A stretch of DNA of 44,172 nucleotides, from assembly GCA_026415135.1 (NCBI GenBank), contig JAOAHS010000060.1, positions 1 through 44,172 on the forward strand, read 5' to 3'. This document shows positions 1 to 8,395 of this stretch, piece after piece (the first letter of the stretch is position 1; the number at the start of each line of letters is the position of its first letter). The DNA comes from Calditerrivibrio sp. GTDB lineage: Bacteria > Chrysiogenota > Deferribacteres > Deferribacterales > Calditerrivibrionaceae. The notes beneath the pieces are model-generated. The model saw only the letters and a list, made by a program, of their open reading frames with translations, had not been told where the DNA came from and did not search any database. The translations under genes were made by a program, and so were the position numbers.

Positions 1-19
1 ACCAATCCCAACCTTTTTC

Positions 20-48
20 TTGATGTTTTGTAAAAATACTGCTATTTT
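20..48 (+). promoter_or_regulatory. possible sigma-70 promoter of leuS
   Basis: A TTGATG box at 20-25 and a TATTTT box at 43-48 are separated by 17 bases. A start near base 55 would leave a leader of about 30 bases before leuS. The boxes match consensus only moderately. Bases 1-85 hold no other gene or structure that I can see; in particular there is no T-box-like leader. Confidence 0.35.
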
Positions 49-85
49 TTCTGTTAAAAAAGTTTGAAAATTGGAGGCTGTTTTT

Positions 86-2647
86 ATGAAGTATAATCCA
101 TCGGTTATTGAAAATAAATGGCAGAAGATATGGGAAGAGAGAAAGGTTTTTAAAGTGGAGATGGATGGATCAAAACCTAAATTTTATTGTCTTGAAATGT
201 TCCCCTATCCTTCTGGTAAGATACACATGGGTCATGTGAGAAATTATGCCATTGGGGATGTTATCTCCAGGTACAAATTTATGCAGGGGTTTAATGTGCT
301 GCACCCTATGGGATGGGATGCTTTTGGTCTACCGGCAGAAAATGCTGCCATCAAAAATAATGTTCATCCAGCAAAATGGACCTATTCAAACATAGAAAAT
401 ATGAAATCTCAGCTTAAAAAGATGGGTTTGTCTTACGATTGGGACAGGGAGATAGCTACCTGTGATCCAGAGTACTACAAATGGGAACAGATGATCTTTT
501 TACAGATGCTGGAGAAAGGGTTGGTTTATAGAAAAAAGTCATTACAAAATTGGTGTGAAGATTGTCATACAGTGCTTGCTAATGAGCAGGTGGAGGATGG
601 CAGGTGCTGGCGTTGTGGAGAAGAGGTTACCAAAAAGGAGATAAATAGCTGGTATTTTAAAATCACTGACTATGCTGAGGAACTTCTTGAGTGGACATAT
701 AAATTACCTGGATGGCCAGAAAAGGTCTTAATAATGCAAAGAAACTGGATAGGTAAGTCCTATGGTGCGGAAGTGGATTTCAGGGTGGACGGAGAAGATA
801 CGGTGATAACTGTGTTTACCACAAGGCCAGATACCTTGTATGGGGCAACATTCATGCTTCTTGCGCCTGAACATCCTTTGGCAAAAAGCCTCATTAAGGA
901 TACCGATAAAGAAAAGGATGGTCTGGCTTTTATAGAATCTATTTTAAAAGAAGATAAAGTAAGCCGTATGGCGGATGATAAGGAGAAAAAAGGTTTTTTT
1001 ACTGGGAAGTATACAATCAATCCCCTTACTGGCTACAAGATGCCCATTTATATAGCTAATTACATCCTTATGGACTATGGTACTGGGGCAGTTATGGCTG
1101 TGCCAGCCCATGATGAGAGGGATTTTGATTTTGCAAAGAAATATAATCTGGAGATAATTGTGGTGATCAAACCCCATGATAGGGATCTGGTTCCTTCTGA
1201 GATGACAGAAGCGTATACTGAACCCGGCATAATGATTAATTCTGACAAGTTTAATGGTATGGATAGTGAAAGGGCAAAGGCTGAGATAACAAGCTATTTG
1301 GAGTCCTTGGGGATAGGTAAGAAGACAGTAAATTTTAGATTAAAGGATTGGGGGATATCCAGGCAGAGGTATTGGGGAGCACCTATACCTATAATATATT
1401 GTGATGATTGTGGGACTATTCCTGTACCTTATGAAGATCTGCCGGTGAGGTTACCTCTTGATGTAGAATTTACAGGGATTGGTAACCCACTTGATAAGTC
1501 TGAATCTTTCAAGAATGTGAAATGTCCAAAGTGTGGTAAAGACGCTACAAGGGAAACGGATACAATGGATACATTTGTGGAGTCTTCTTGGTATTTCTTA
1601 AGATACTGTTCACCAAAAAATGACAATGCTCCGTTTGATAAAGATGAGGTGAAATATTGGATGCCGGTTGATCAATATATAGGTGGTGTAGAACATGCTA
1701 TTTTGCACTTATTATATTCGAGATTTTATACAAAGGTATTGAGAGATCTTGGTTACATAGATTTTGATGAACCTTTTGAAAGGTTGTTAACGCAGGGGAT
1801 GGTTTGTAAAGAGACTTATAGATGTAGTGAGCATGATTGGCTTTTCCCTGAAGAGGTGGAAGGTGGAAAATGTGTCCATTGTGGTAAGGGAGTCGAAGTG
1901 GGTAGAGTGGAAAAGATGAGTAAGTCCAAAAAAAATGTTGTTGATCCGGATAGTCTTATCGAGGAGTATGGTGCGGATACTGCAAGATTGTTTTCACTTT
2001 TTGCTTCTCCACCTGAGAAAGATCTTGAGTGGAGCGAGCAAGGGGTTGAAGGTTCGTTTAGATTTTTGGGTAGGGTTTGGAGACTGATTACCAAAAATAT
2101 AGAACTTTTTAGCTACAGCTTTTCTGGTGAATACACCTGCGATAGCAAAGTAGCAAAAGATATTTTGTATTACATGAATGCTACTATAAAAAAAGTTACT
2201 CTCGATATAGAAAAATATCAGCTAAATACTGCTGTAGCTGCAATTATGGAATATTCGAACAATCTCCAGGATGTTGAGCCTAACCTCTCCACAGAAGCTG
2301 AAAGGTACTATTTTAAAGTAGCCCTTGAGAATCTAATGATACTTCTTGCGCCTTTTACCCCTCATATAGCGGAAGAATTGTGGCACCTCACTGGTCATGA
2401 GGGGTTGATAGCGTATCAAAGGTGGCCCCAATACGATGAAAAATTGACAGTAAGGGATGAGGTTACCATTGCTGTTCAGATAAATGGTAAAGTTAGAGGT
2501 GAGATTGTTATTCAGAGGGGAACAGATGAAAGAGTGGTACTTGATATGGCTAAGAATGACTCAAAGGTTTCGAAATATTTAGAAGGTAAAGCACTAGTAA
2601 AGGAAATTTATATTAAAGAAAAACTTGTAAGTCTGGTGGTAAAATAG
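86..2647 (+). CDS. leuS: leucyl-tRNA synthetase
   Basis: This cytoplasmic class I aminoacyl-tRNA synthetase charges tRNA-Leu. The 853-residue protein has the HIGH-type motif HMGH at residues 47-50, a CP1 editing region with the [13 protein letters not shown] signature, and KMSKS at 610-614. Cysteine pairs around residues 157-181, near the catalytic core, look like zinc knuckles, as in many bacterial LeuRS. I chose ATG at 86 because GGAGG lies at 73-77; a TTG at 71 is also in frame but overlaps that ribosome site. Length is normal for the family. It heads a leuS-lptE-holA group, the same order as in E. coli, so these are probably cotranscribed. Confidence 0.98.
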   Translation: MKYNPSVIENKWQKIWEERKVFKVEMDGSKPKFYCLEMFPYPSGKIHMGHVRNYAIGDVISRYKFMQGFNVLHPMGWDAFGLPAENAAIKNNVHPAKWTYSNIENMKSQLKKMGLSYDWDREIATCDPEYYKWEQMIFLQMLEKGLVYRKKSLQNWCEDCHTVLANEQVEDGRCWRCGEEVTKKEINSWYFKITDYAEELLEWTYKLPGWPEKVLIMQRNWIGKSYGAEVDFRVDGEDTVITVFTTRPDTLYGATFMLLAPEHPLAKSLIKDTDKEKDGLAFIESILKEDKVSRMADDKEKKGFFTGKYTINPLTGYKMPIYIANYILMDYGTGAVMAVPAHDERDFDFAKKYNLEIIVVIKPHDRDLVPSEMTEAYTEPGIMINSDKFNGMDSERAKAEITSYLESLGIGKKTVNFRLKDWGISRQRYWGAPIPIIYCDDCGTIPVPYEDLPVRLPLDVEFTGIGNPLDKSESFKNVKCPKCGKDATRETDTMDTFVESSWYFLRYCSPKNDNAPFDKDEVKYWMPVDQYIGGVEHAILHLLYSRFYTKVLRDLGYIDFDEPFERLLTQGMVCKETYRCSEHDWLFPEEVEGGKCVHCGKGVEVGRVEKMSKSKKNVVDPDSLIEEYGADTARLFSLFASPPEKDLEWSEQGVEGSFRFLGRVWRLITKNIELFSYSFSGEYTCDSKVAKDILYYMNATIKKVTLDIEKYQLNTAVAAIMEYSNNLQDVEPNLSTEAERYYFKVALENLMILLAPFTPHIAEELWHLTGHEGLIAYQRWPQYDEKLTVRDEVTIAVQINGKVRGEIVIQRGTDERVVLDMAKNDSKVSKYLEGKALVKEIYIKEKLVSLVVK

Positions 2648-2667
2648 GGGTTTAACCCCTATTTACC
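2638..2667 (+). other. intercistronic hairpin across the leuS stop codon
   Basis: The end of leuS pairs with the spacer that follows: AAATAGGGG (2642-2650), loop TTTAA, CCCCTATTT (2656-2664). The stem can be lengthened outward to GGTAAA/TTTACC with one bulged A. No T-run follows, so it does not look like a classical intrinsic terminator. It may separate or stabilise leuS and lptE message segments, or act as a weak attenuator. Confidence 0.5.
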
Positions 2668-2683
2668 ATCAGCTGGGGCGTAT

Positions 2684-3172
2684 ATGTTTAAAAAATTACT
2701 TTTTTTGTTGTTACTGGTTATGGTTGGGTGTGGTTATCAGATTGTAGGGCTGGGGAAGTTACCAGATGCTAAATTTTATCTTGAGCGTATAATCAATATG
2801 GATAAGGAGTCTGATTTTTTTACCCTAATGGATGATGAATCAAAGATGTTTTTAAATACCCACAATATTCTTGCCTCTAAAGAAGATTATGATTATTCAT
2901 TAAGCTTGATGCTTAGCTCTGTGAATACTGACAGTTCCATAGTCTCAAAAACCAGCCAGACGATGCAGACTAACCTCACCTCTTCAGTAACAATTGTGGT
3001 AACAGATAAAAACGGTAAAAAGGTTTTCGAGAAAAACTATACCTCTACAAACAGCTATAATATCTCTAACAACATCTCTCTTAACATAGAAGAGAGAAAT
3101 AATGCATTTAGGAAGACGCTAAAAGGTATACTTTTAGATTTTCTTTATGATTTCGAAAAAGCCAAAAAATAG
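2684..3172 (+). CDS. lptE: LPS-assembly lipoprotein LptE
   Basis: The 162-residue protein begins with a lipoprotein signal peptide (basic FKK, a Leu-rich core, lipobox MVGC with the lipidated Cys at 16) and continues GYQIVG, which resembles the GYxL start of mature LptE. The remainder is a small alpha/beta protein rich in Ser, Thr and Asn. LptE plugs the LptD barrel that inserts lipopolysaccharide into the outer membrane. Sequence conservation in the family is low, so the call rests on the lipobox, the size and the leuS-lptE-holA neighbourhood. Its 3' end overlaps holA by 26 bases. The ribosome site is weak (GGGG about 10 bases before the ATG). Confidence 0.8.
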   Translation: MFKKLLFLLLLVMVGCGYQIVGLGKLPDAKFYLERIINMDKESDFFTLMDDESKMFLNTHNILASKEDYDYSLSLMLSSVNTDSSIVSKTSQTMQTNLTSSVTIVVTDKNGKKVFEKNYTSTNSYNISNNISLNIEERNNAFRKTLKGILLDFLYDFEKAKK

Positions 3173-4052
3173 ATTTATAATTGCTGGTAGCAGATACTTT
3201 TGTGAGAAGCAGGTTTCTAAGCTTTTAAAAGATACCAAGTCAGATAGTGTTAGATACTTTTATGGCGATGAATTTGAGCAAGAGGATTTTTTTGAGTATA
3301 TCATGTCTGTTCCCATCTTCTATGAAGAGAACATTGCTGTTTTAAAAGATTTCGATAAGATTAAAGAAAAAGTAAGATTGGAGATATTAGAAAAGCTTTC
3401 TAAGATGAAGGTAAACAGGGTATATCTTTTATTTTATGATGAAAAACCTAAAGAGGAAACATATAAAAAGTTTGCTGGCGATTATGAGATCTTTTTGGAG
3501 AATAAAAGATTGTTAAATCCAAGCTACGTAATGGATGCTTTTAAGGATTCTGGCATATCTATTAGCTATGATACAGCAAAATATATATTTGAAATGTGTA
3601 ATAAGGATCCTATGATTATAGATAATGAGGTGGAGAAGATAAAGATTTTTTTCAATTATAACAAACCTAAAAGTGATGAAGATATTATATCCTTATTGAG
3701 TTTTACCAAAACTGAGAGTATCTATCAGCTTATCAGGGCTTTTTTTAGTAAAGATATCCAGCGTTCCTTGTCTCTTTTGAAAGTTATTGTTGATGAGGGG
3801 GAGAGCCTTGAAAGGATTTTCTATGAACTTGTAAGACATATTATTAGTATAACCCTTTATCAGATTTCGCCTTCGCTTGTCTCAGAATATACATATACAA
3901 TAAATAATTACAAAGATTATCTTGCTAAGTGGAGTTTTGAGAAGGTTTCTGAACTTCTCGACGAAATTATGGAGATAGATTTTGGTATAAAAACCGGTCA
4001 GGAAAATTATTTAAGTGGTTTATATAGAATTATTTATAAGTTACGAGATTAG
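3147..4052 (+). CDS. holA: DNA polymerase III subunit delta
   Basis: The 301-residue protein is the delta subunit of the clamp loader, which opens the beta sliding clamp during replication. It follows the usual plan: an N-terminal AAA+-like domain (FIIAGSRYFCEKQ at the start; YLLFYDEKP near residue 90), a helical middle region and a C-terminal collar domain ending GLYRIIYKLRD. Family proteins diverge strongly, and the call is supported by length and by position after lptE. The ATG lies inside lptE and lacks a well-placed Shine-Dalgarno sequence, so translation is probably coupled to lptE. Confidence 0.88.
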   Translation: MISKKPKNRFIIAGSRYFCEKQVSKLLKDTKSDSVRYFYGDEFEQEDFFEYIMSVPIFYEENIAVLKDFDKIKEKVRLEILEKLSKMKVNRVYLLFYDEKPKEETYKKFAGDYEIFLENKRLLNPSYVMDAFKDSGISISYDTAKYIFEMCNKDPMIIDNEVEKIKIFFNYNKPKSDEDIISLLSFTKTESIYQLIRAFFSKDIQRSLSLLKVIVDEGESLERIFYELVRHIISITLYQISPSLVSEYTYTINNYKDYLAKWSFEKVSELLDEIMEIDFGIKTGQENYLSGLYRIIYKLRD

Positions 4053-4126
4053 ATTTAATGGCTTATTAATATTGCTCTTTAGATCCTTGTCGTGTAACTT
4101 GTTGATATGTCTTGTAAATAAAAGTA

Positions 4127-4155
4127 TTGACACGGCTAAATATATTGTTTATAAA
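4127..4155 (+). promoter_or_regulatory. strong sigma-70 promoter of the M23 peptidase gene
   Basis: TTGACA (4127-4132), a 17-base spacer and TATAAA (4150-4155) give a near-consensus promoter with an expected start near 4162. The 15 bases ending with the -35 box (4118-4132) are identical to those at 12646-12660, upstream of the DUF294 gene. Confidence 0.8.
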
Positions 4156-4169
4156 ACAGCTGTTTAATA
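4150..4169 (+). promoter_or_regulatory. palindrome over the -10 box and start site (candidate operator)
   Basis: AAACAGCTGTTT at 4154-4165 is a perfect 12-base palindrome. Extended to 4150-4169 it is a 20-base palindrome with a single mismatched pair (4153/4166). It covers the -10 box and the predicted start near 4162, the classical place for a repressor. The regulator is unknown. A 6-bp hairpin (TGAGCC/GGCTCA, 4177-4193) follows in the leader. Confidence 0.5.
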
Positions 4170-4237
4170 TCCAGTTTGAGCCTATGGGGCTCATCATAAT
4201 TTATTATTATTGGAGGGAAAAATAATAGGAGTTAGAA

Positions 4238-5215
4238 ATGTTTTGGAAAAGTTATATAGAAAAATTAATAGATTTTTTCAAAAAAAGAGATGAGCATGTA
4301 ACTGTACTGATATTCAAAGATTCAGGCTTGGGTGAGGTAAAAGCAAAAAATCTCCACCATTCGACTCTAAAGGCTGTGGCCATAGGTGCCTTGTCCTTCT
4401 TAGTTTTTGCATTTTTATCATTTTTAGCTGCTACTTTTTTGTTCAGTGAGAGGATGACGGCTCTTAGGTACTTTGCAGAAAACCAAGCTCTAAAGAAAAA
4501 GATTTCAGAGTACAATCGAAAGATATCAGAGATAGAGCAAAAGATGAATTATTTAAGTGAGTATGAAAATAAGCTTAGAAATCTATCCAATGAACTTAAG
4601 ATTACTCCAAAACAACTACCTCAGGGTGGAAGGGAAACCCCTCTTAATAGTTTAAATATAGAGTCAAAAATCTCTTCAGAGGATGTAGATAAAAAATTAA
4701 AAGATATCGATAAGCTTAAAAAACAGTTAGAAGAAAAAGAAAAGTCTATGTCCGAACTCCTTGATATGCTTAATACAATCAAATTGGTTGTAGACTCTAC
4801 CCCTACAATTTTGCCTGCAAATGGCTGGATATCAAGTGCTTATGGTAGAAGGATCTCACCTTTTGGCAGAGGTATGGTGTTTCATGAGGGGATAGATATA
4901 TCACTTAGACCTGGTACACCTATACGAGCTACTGCAGGTGGTGTTGTGGTATATGCTGGTTGGCAACAGGGGTATGGTAGACTTGTAGTTATAGATCATG
5001 GCTTTGGCTATAAGACAAAGTATGGTCATAACTCTGTTTTAAAGGTGAAAGTAGGACAAAGGGTGAAAAGGGGTACTGTTATTGCCCTTTCTGGGAATTC
5101 TGGGGATAGCACAGGGCCACATGTTCATTATGAGATAGTGATAGGTAATAAAACTGTGGATCCTATGAAATTCATGAAATCGAATAAAATAGCATCTATA
5201 TACTCTGGCAGATAG
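4238..5215 (+). CDS. membrane-anchored M23 (LytM) murein endopeptidase
   Basis: The 325-residue protein has a short cytoplasmic N-terminus, one membrane segment (about residues 45-70), a coiled coil (about 80-180, rich in Glu, Lys and Leu) and a C-terminal M23 domain (about 190-315). The zinc and catalytic residues are all present: H216 and D220 (HEGID) and the HVH pair H295/H297. It should therefore be an active peptidoglycan cross-link hydrolase in the periplasm rather than a degenerate EnvC/NlpD-type activator. An AGGAG ribosome site precedes the ATG. It has its own strong promoter with a palindrome over the start site. Its last 20 bases overlap the convergent NlpC/P60 gene. Exact cell-wall role unknown. 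Confidence 0.88.
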   Translation: MFWKSYIEKLIDFFKKRDEHVTVLIFKDSGLGEVKAKNLHHSTLKAVAIGALSFLVFAFLSFLAATFLFSERMTALRYFAENQALKKKISEYNRKISEIEQKMNYLSEYENKLRNLSNELKITPKQLPQGGRETPLNSLNIESKISSEDVDKKLKDIDKLKKQLEEKEKSMSELLDMLNTIKLVVDSTPTILPANGWISSAYGRRISPFGRGMVFHEGIDISLRPGTPIRATAGGVVVYAGWQQGYGRLVVIDHGFGYKTKYGHNSVLKVKVGQRVKRGTVIALSGNSGDSTGPHVHYEIVIGNKTVDPMKFMKSNKIASIYSGR

Positions 5216-6338
5216 TAGTTATTTTATAAGCTTTTTGCCATAGCCCTGTATTGTCATATAGTAATTTTTGTTTGATAACCTTGTTATATTTTGTATCGTT
5301 CAAACTTTCTACTGCATGGTATATAAGGTAGTCGTTGTCTATTTTTTCTCCAAACAGTACAATATGACCTTTCATATGGATGAAAGTGCAAAAAGCTGGA
5401 GCACTGTTTAGTGCTTTTAGAAAGCTATCCTTATTGCCTCCTTCCCAAAGGGTTTTACCCACTTCTGCTTGTTGTTTTGAATTTCGTGGTAGATCCACTC
5501 CAAAGAGCCTGAATATGTCTCTAATCAATGCAGAACAGTCCCTAAAACCATATTTGCCACCCCAGTCGTATGGTTGTCCAAGAAGTGATTCGAGAATATC
5601 CTTTACAACAGTTGTATCAAATTTTAAAGGGTGTGGCTTTAGTGAAGGGTCTGTAGTTATCTCTTTTGTTGTTCCATTTGGAAAAATTATATGAAATGTA
5701 TTGTTTGAAACTACTTTGTAGGGGATTCTTGAACCCAGTCCTATTGTCAGGTTATCAAGGATAATCTTATCAGATACAACTGCGAGCTTAGGTAATTCGA
5801 AGTATTTTTTGTAATCTTCGTAACTTTTTAATAAGATGTAATTCTTTTGTACCCATCCTCTGGTAAAAGAACTTTGTACATAATACCACTGTTTGTCTTT
5901 CGATGTGTGTAGAATTACAACAGGTTCAAAAGGTTCTATAAGGCTATATTGATTTCTGTCTATGGAGTCATGTTTGTTGTGGGTTAGCATCGCATAGGTG
6001 GGGTACATTTTTATATGTGTTCTTTTTGTGGTAATGCCAAATAAGTTTTTCTCTTGTAGGTGCTCAAGGTCTCTGTTGATTTCCAGCACTGATATAATCT
6101 TTTCATCAAGGGGCTCACGGTTTATAAACTTTATTCTACTTGATAGGTTATCGTGATATAGGTATCTTTGCTTAATATCGATAGGTGTCAAATGAGGAAA
6201 ATCTATAACATTGGCTGAAAACTCAATGTTTGTATAGATGGTTTGGTTTAGTTTGATGTAATCTATTTCATAGGCCAAGGCATTTATTGATAAAAATAGA
6301 CATACTAGAACTTTTTTTGTGTTGATTAACATACTCAT
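5196..6338 (-). CDS. SH3-domain NlpC/P60 cell-wall hydrolase
   Basis: The 380-residue exported protein has a signal peptide (about residues 1-22, cleaved near NALA/YEI), a central SH3-like region (about 100-170, including WYYVQSSFTRGWVQKNYILL) and a C-terminal NlpC/P60 papain-like domain. The catalytic residues are C268 (RDCSALI), H325 (GHIVLFG) and H341 (YHAVES). Such enzymes cut peptide stems of peptidoglycan. The architecture matches SH3b1/NlpC-P60 proteins. Two ATGs, at 6338 and 6332, are possible starts; neither has a Shine-Dalgarno sequence, and the predicted transcription start falls at about 6332-6335, so ATG 6332 on a leaderless message is likely. It converges on, and overlaps, the M23 gene. 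Confidence 0.86.
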   Translation of the reverse strand: MSMLINTKKVLVCLFLSINALAYEIDYIKLNQTIYTNIEFSANVIDFPHLTPIDIKQRYLYHDNLSSRIKFINREPLDEKIISVLEINRDLEHLQEKNLFGITTKRTHIKMYPTYAMLTHNKHDSIDRNQYSLIEPFEPVVILHTSKDKQWYYVQSSFTRGWVQKNYILLKSYEDYKKYFELPKLAVVSDKIILDNLTIGLGSRIPYKVVSNNTFHIIFPNGTTKEITTDPSLKPHPLKFDTTVVKDILESLLGQPYDWGGKYGFRDCSALIRDIFRLFGVDLPRNSKQQAEVGKTLWEGGNKDSFLKALNSAPAFCTFIHMKGHIVLFGEKIDNDYLIYHAVESLNDTKYNKVIKQKLLYDNTGLWQKAYKITTICQSI

Positions 6339-6340
6339 AT

Positions 6341-6369
6341 ATGATATATTTTTTTAAGGTTTAAGTCAA
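6341..6369 (-). promoter_or_regulatory. promoter of the NlpC/P60 gene, abutting its start codon
   Basis: On the minus strand TTGACT (6369-6364), a 17-base spacer and TATCAT (6346-6341) form a good promoter. The expected start is within a few bases of the ATG at 6332, leaving no room for a ribosome site. Confidence 0.6.
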
Positions 6370-6388
6370 GGACACTTGTGGAGTTGAA

Positions 6389-7453
6389 ATGGTCTTTAGG
6401 TTAAGATTAGATCTTAAGGCACTATTAGGATTGTCACTTTTACTGTTGATTGTAATTTTTTACATAAAACTTCAAAATGTTGTGAATATCTTTGCAGTAT
6501 CTTTTTTGATCTCCTATATTCTGATTCCAATGGTTCATTGGGTGGAGCGCTTATTAAAAGTTCCACGGGTGATAGCTGTTTTGTTAATATTTTCACTTTT
6601 TACATTTGTAGTGGTCCTCGTGGCAGTTTTTTTTCTGCCTATTTTATATGCTGAAGTGATATCGGTAATAAAAGGGGTACCCAGCTATTTAGAGTTACTT
6701 TTAAATAAAGTACAAACGTTGCTCAGCAGATACGGTTACAGCATCGATTTTAATCAAATGACTGGTTTTCTTTTTGCTAAATTAAAAGAACATGGGACTT
6801 TTATCTTAAGTAGTTCCATGATGATCTTGGGGTCTGTTTTTTCTTCTTTGTCTACTTTTTTGGGTCTGTTCATAATCCCTGTGTTAGTTTTCTATTTTTT
6901 AAAGGATTTTGAATATATTTTAAAAAAGATGCTAAGGTTGATCACTGACAATACAGGTATAGACTTTTTTTATTATAACAAACAGTTTAATGAGATTTTG
7001 AGGAAGTATTTCAGAGGGCAGTTGTTGGTCTGTTTTTGTTTGGGGTTGATGTATGGGGCTTTAAATTTTTTGGTGGGTATAAATGGAGGATTTGCTATAG
7101 GTTTTATTTCTGGCCTACTTAGTTTTGTACCTTATCTGGGTTTTATTTTTGGCATTTCTATTTCTATTATCATGGCTTACGTCCAATTTACAGATTTGCT
7201 ACATCCTTTTATGGTTTTGATCGGGTTTGGAGTGGTTCAGGGGATAGAGAGCTATTTGCTCACACCTAAATTGGTTGGTGAGAGCTTAGGCTTACACCCT
7301 ATTGCAGTTATATTTTCTCTGTTTGTTGGTGGGTATCTTATGGGTGTTGGAGGGATGATTTTGTCCATTCCAGTTGCAGCTTTTTTGAAGATTGTTTTAG
7401 GTAATTATCTGGAGTTTATTTCTAAGAACAAAAATGTTGATAACTTACCATAA
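6389..7453 (+). CDS. AI-2E family transporter (PerM-like permease)
   Basis: The 354-residue integral membrane protein has about eight hydrophobic segments, a large soluble loop between residues 85 and 140, and the conserved C-terminal region GIESYLLTPKLVGESLGLHP that marks the AI-2E/PerM family. Members export autoinducer-2 or ions, or are of unknown substrate, so the substrate cannot be told from sequence. GGAG lies just upstream of the ATG. It is divergent from the NlpC/P60 gene (50-base gap) and is followed 18 bases later by ribF, with which it may be cotranscribed. Confidence 0.9.
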   Translation: MVFRLRLDLKALLGLSLLLLIVIFYIKLQNVVNIFAVSFLISYILIPMVHWVERLLKVPRVIAVLLIFSLFTFVVVLVAVFFLPILYAEVISVIKGVPSYLELLLNKVQTLLSRYGYSIDFNQMTGFLFAKLKEHGTFILSSSMMILGSVFSSLSTFLGLFIIPVLVFYFLKDFEYILKKMLRLITDNTGIDFFYYNKQFNEILRKYFRGQLLVCFCLGLMYGALNFLVGINGGFAIGFISGLLSFVPYLGFIFGISISIIMAYVQFTDLLHPFMVLIGFGVVQGIESYLLTPKLVGESLGLHPIAVIFSLFVGGYLMGVGGMILSIPVAAFLKIVLGNYLEFISKNKNVDNLP

Positions 7454-7471
7454 AAATGATAACTTATCCCC

Positions 7472-8395
7472 ATGAAATTGATAAAAGGCTTAGAAAACTT
7501 TTTTATAGATAAAGGTTCTGCTATTACGATCGGTAATTTTGATGGGGTGCATATAGGGCACTCAGAGATCATAAAAAAAGTAGTCTCTTTGGCAAGAGAA
7601 AATGATCTATTATCTATAGTAGTTACGTTTGATCCCCATCCAGTAAAATTCTTTGGTGAAGAAATATTACTTTTAACAGATCTGGAAAAGAAAAATGAGT
7701 TACTTGAAGAGCTGGGTGTGGATTGCCATCTTGTATTAAATTTTAATAAAGAACTGATGTCGATGGATCCAGAGGTCTTTGTTAGGGAGATTATTGTAAA
7801 AAGGCTGAAGGCAAAATATGTGGTAGTAGGTTATGACTATAGGTTTGGAGCCAGGAGAAAGGGTGATTTTGAGTTACTAAAAATCTTTTCAAAAAAATAT
7901 GGGTATGAGGCTATCAAACATGAAAAAATAATTTTGGATAATCTAACAGTTTCCAGCAGCAATATTAGAAAATTGTTAAAAGATGGTGAGCTAAAGTTAG
8001 CAAGTTCCATGTTGGGTAGATTTTACTCTATAATAGGTAAAGTTATAAAAGGTGATGGTATTGGAAGACTTTTATCATATCCTACGGCTAACATTAAAGT
8101 AATAGAATACCAGACACCTAAAAATGGAACTTATGCTACAAAAATTAAGATAAAAGATATTATGTATGACTCTGTGACCAATGTTGGGTTTAGGCCTACA
8201 ATCCCTGGCAATCATGAACTAAGGATTGAGACCCACATCTTTGATTTTAATAACGATATATATGATGAAAAAGTGGAACTTTTTTTTGTGGATTATTTGC
8301 GAGAAGAGAAGAAGTTTGAAAGTTTTGATGAACTTAAGGTGCAGATCTCTGAGGATTGTAAAAGAGCAAAATATATTTTAAAGGGAAATGTATGA
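7472..8395 (+). CDS. ribF: bifunctional riboflavin kinase / FAD synthetase
   Basis: The 307-residue protein makes FMN and then FAD from riboflavin. The N-terminal nucleotidyltransferase domain has GNFDGVHIGH (about residues 22-31), TFDPHP and SSNIRKLL. The C-terminal riboflavin kinase domain (about 185-305) has the ATP/flavin-binding GRLLSYPTANIKV and GVRFRPT-like segments. Length is normal for the family. The ATG has no clear Shine-Dalgarno sequence (pyrimidine-rich TATCCCC precedes it), which suggests coupling to the upstream gene. It overlaps rimO by 4 bases (ATGA). Confidence 0.96.
   Translation: MKLIKGLENFFIDKGSAITIGNFDGVHIGHSEIIKKVVSLARENDLLSIVVTFDPHPVKFFGEEILLLTDLEKKNELLEELGVDCHLVLNFNKELMSMDPEVFVREIIVKRLKAKYVVVGYDYRFGARRKGDFELLKIFSKKYGYEAIKHEKIILDNLTVSSSNIRKLLKDGELKLASSMLGRFYSIIGKVIKGDGIGRLLSYPTANIKVIEYQTPKNGTYATKIKIKDIMYDSVTNVGFRPTIPGNHELRIETHIFDFNNDIYDEKVELFFVDYLREEKKFESFDELKVQISEDCKRAKYILKGNV

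Noticed and set aside
1-85. Possible T-box or other leader regulating leuS
   Set aside because: The leader is too short and lacks specifier stem, T-box sequence or terminator. The serS gene follows bamD by only 9 bases, so it has no leader either.
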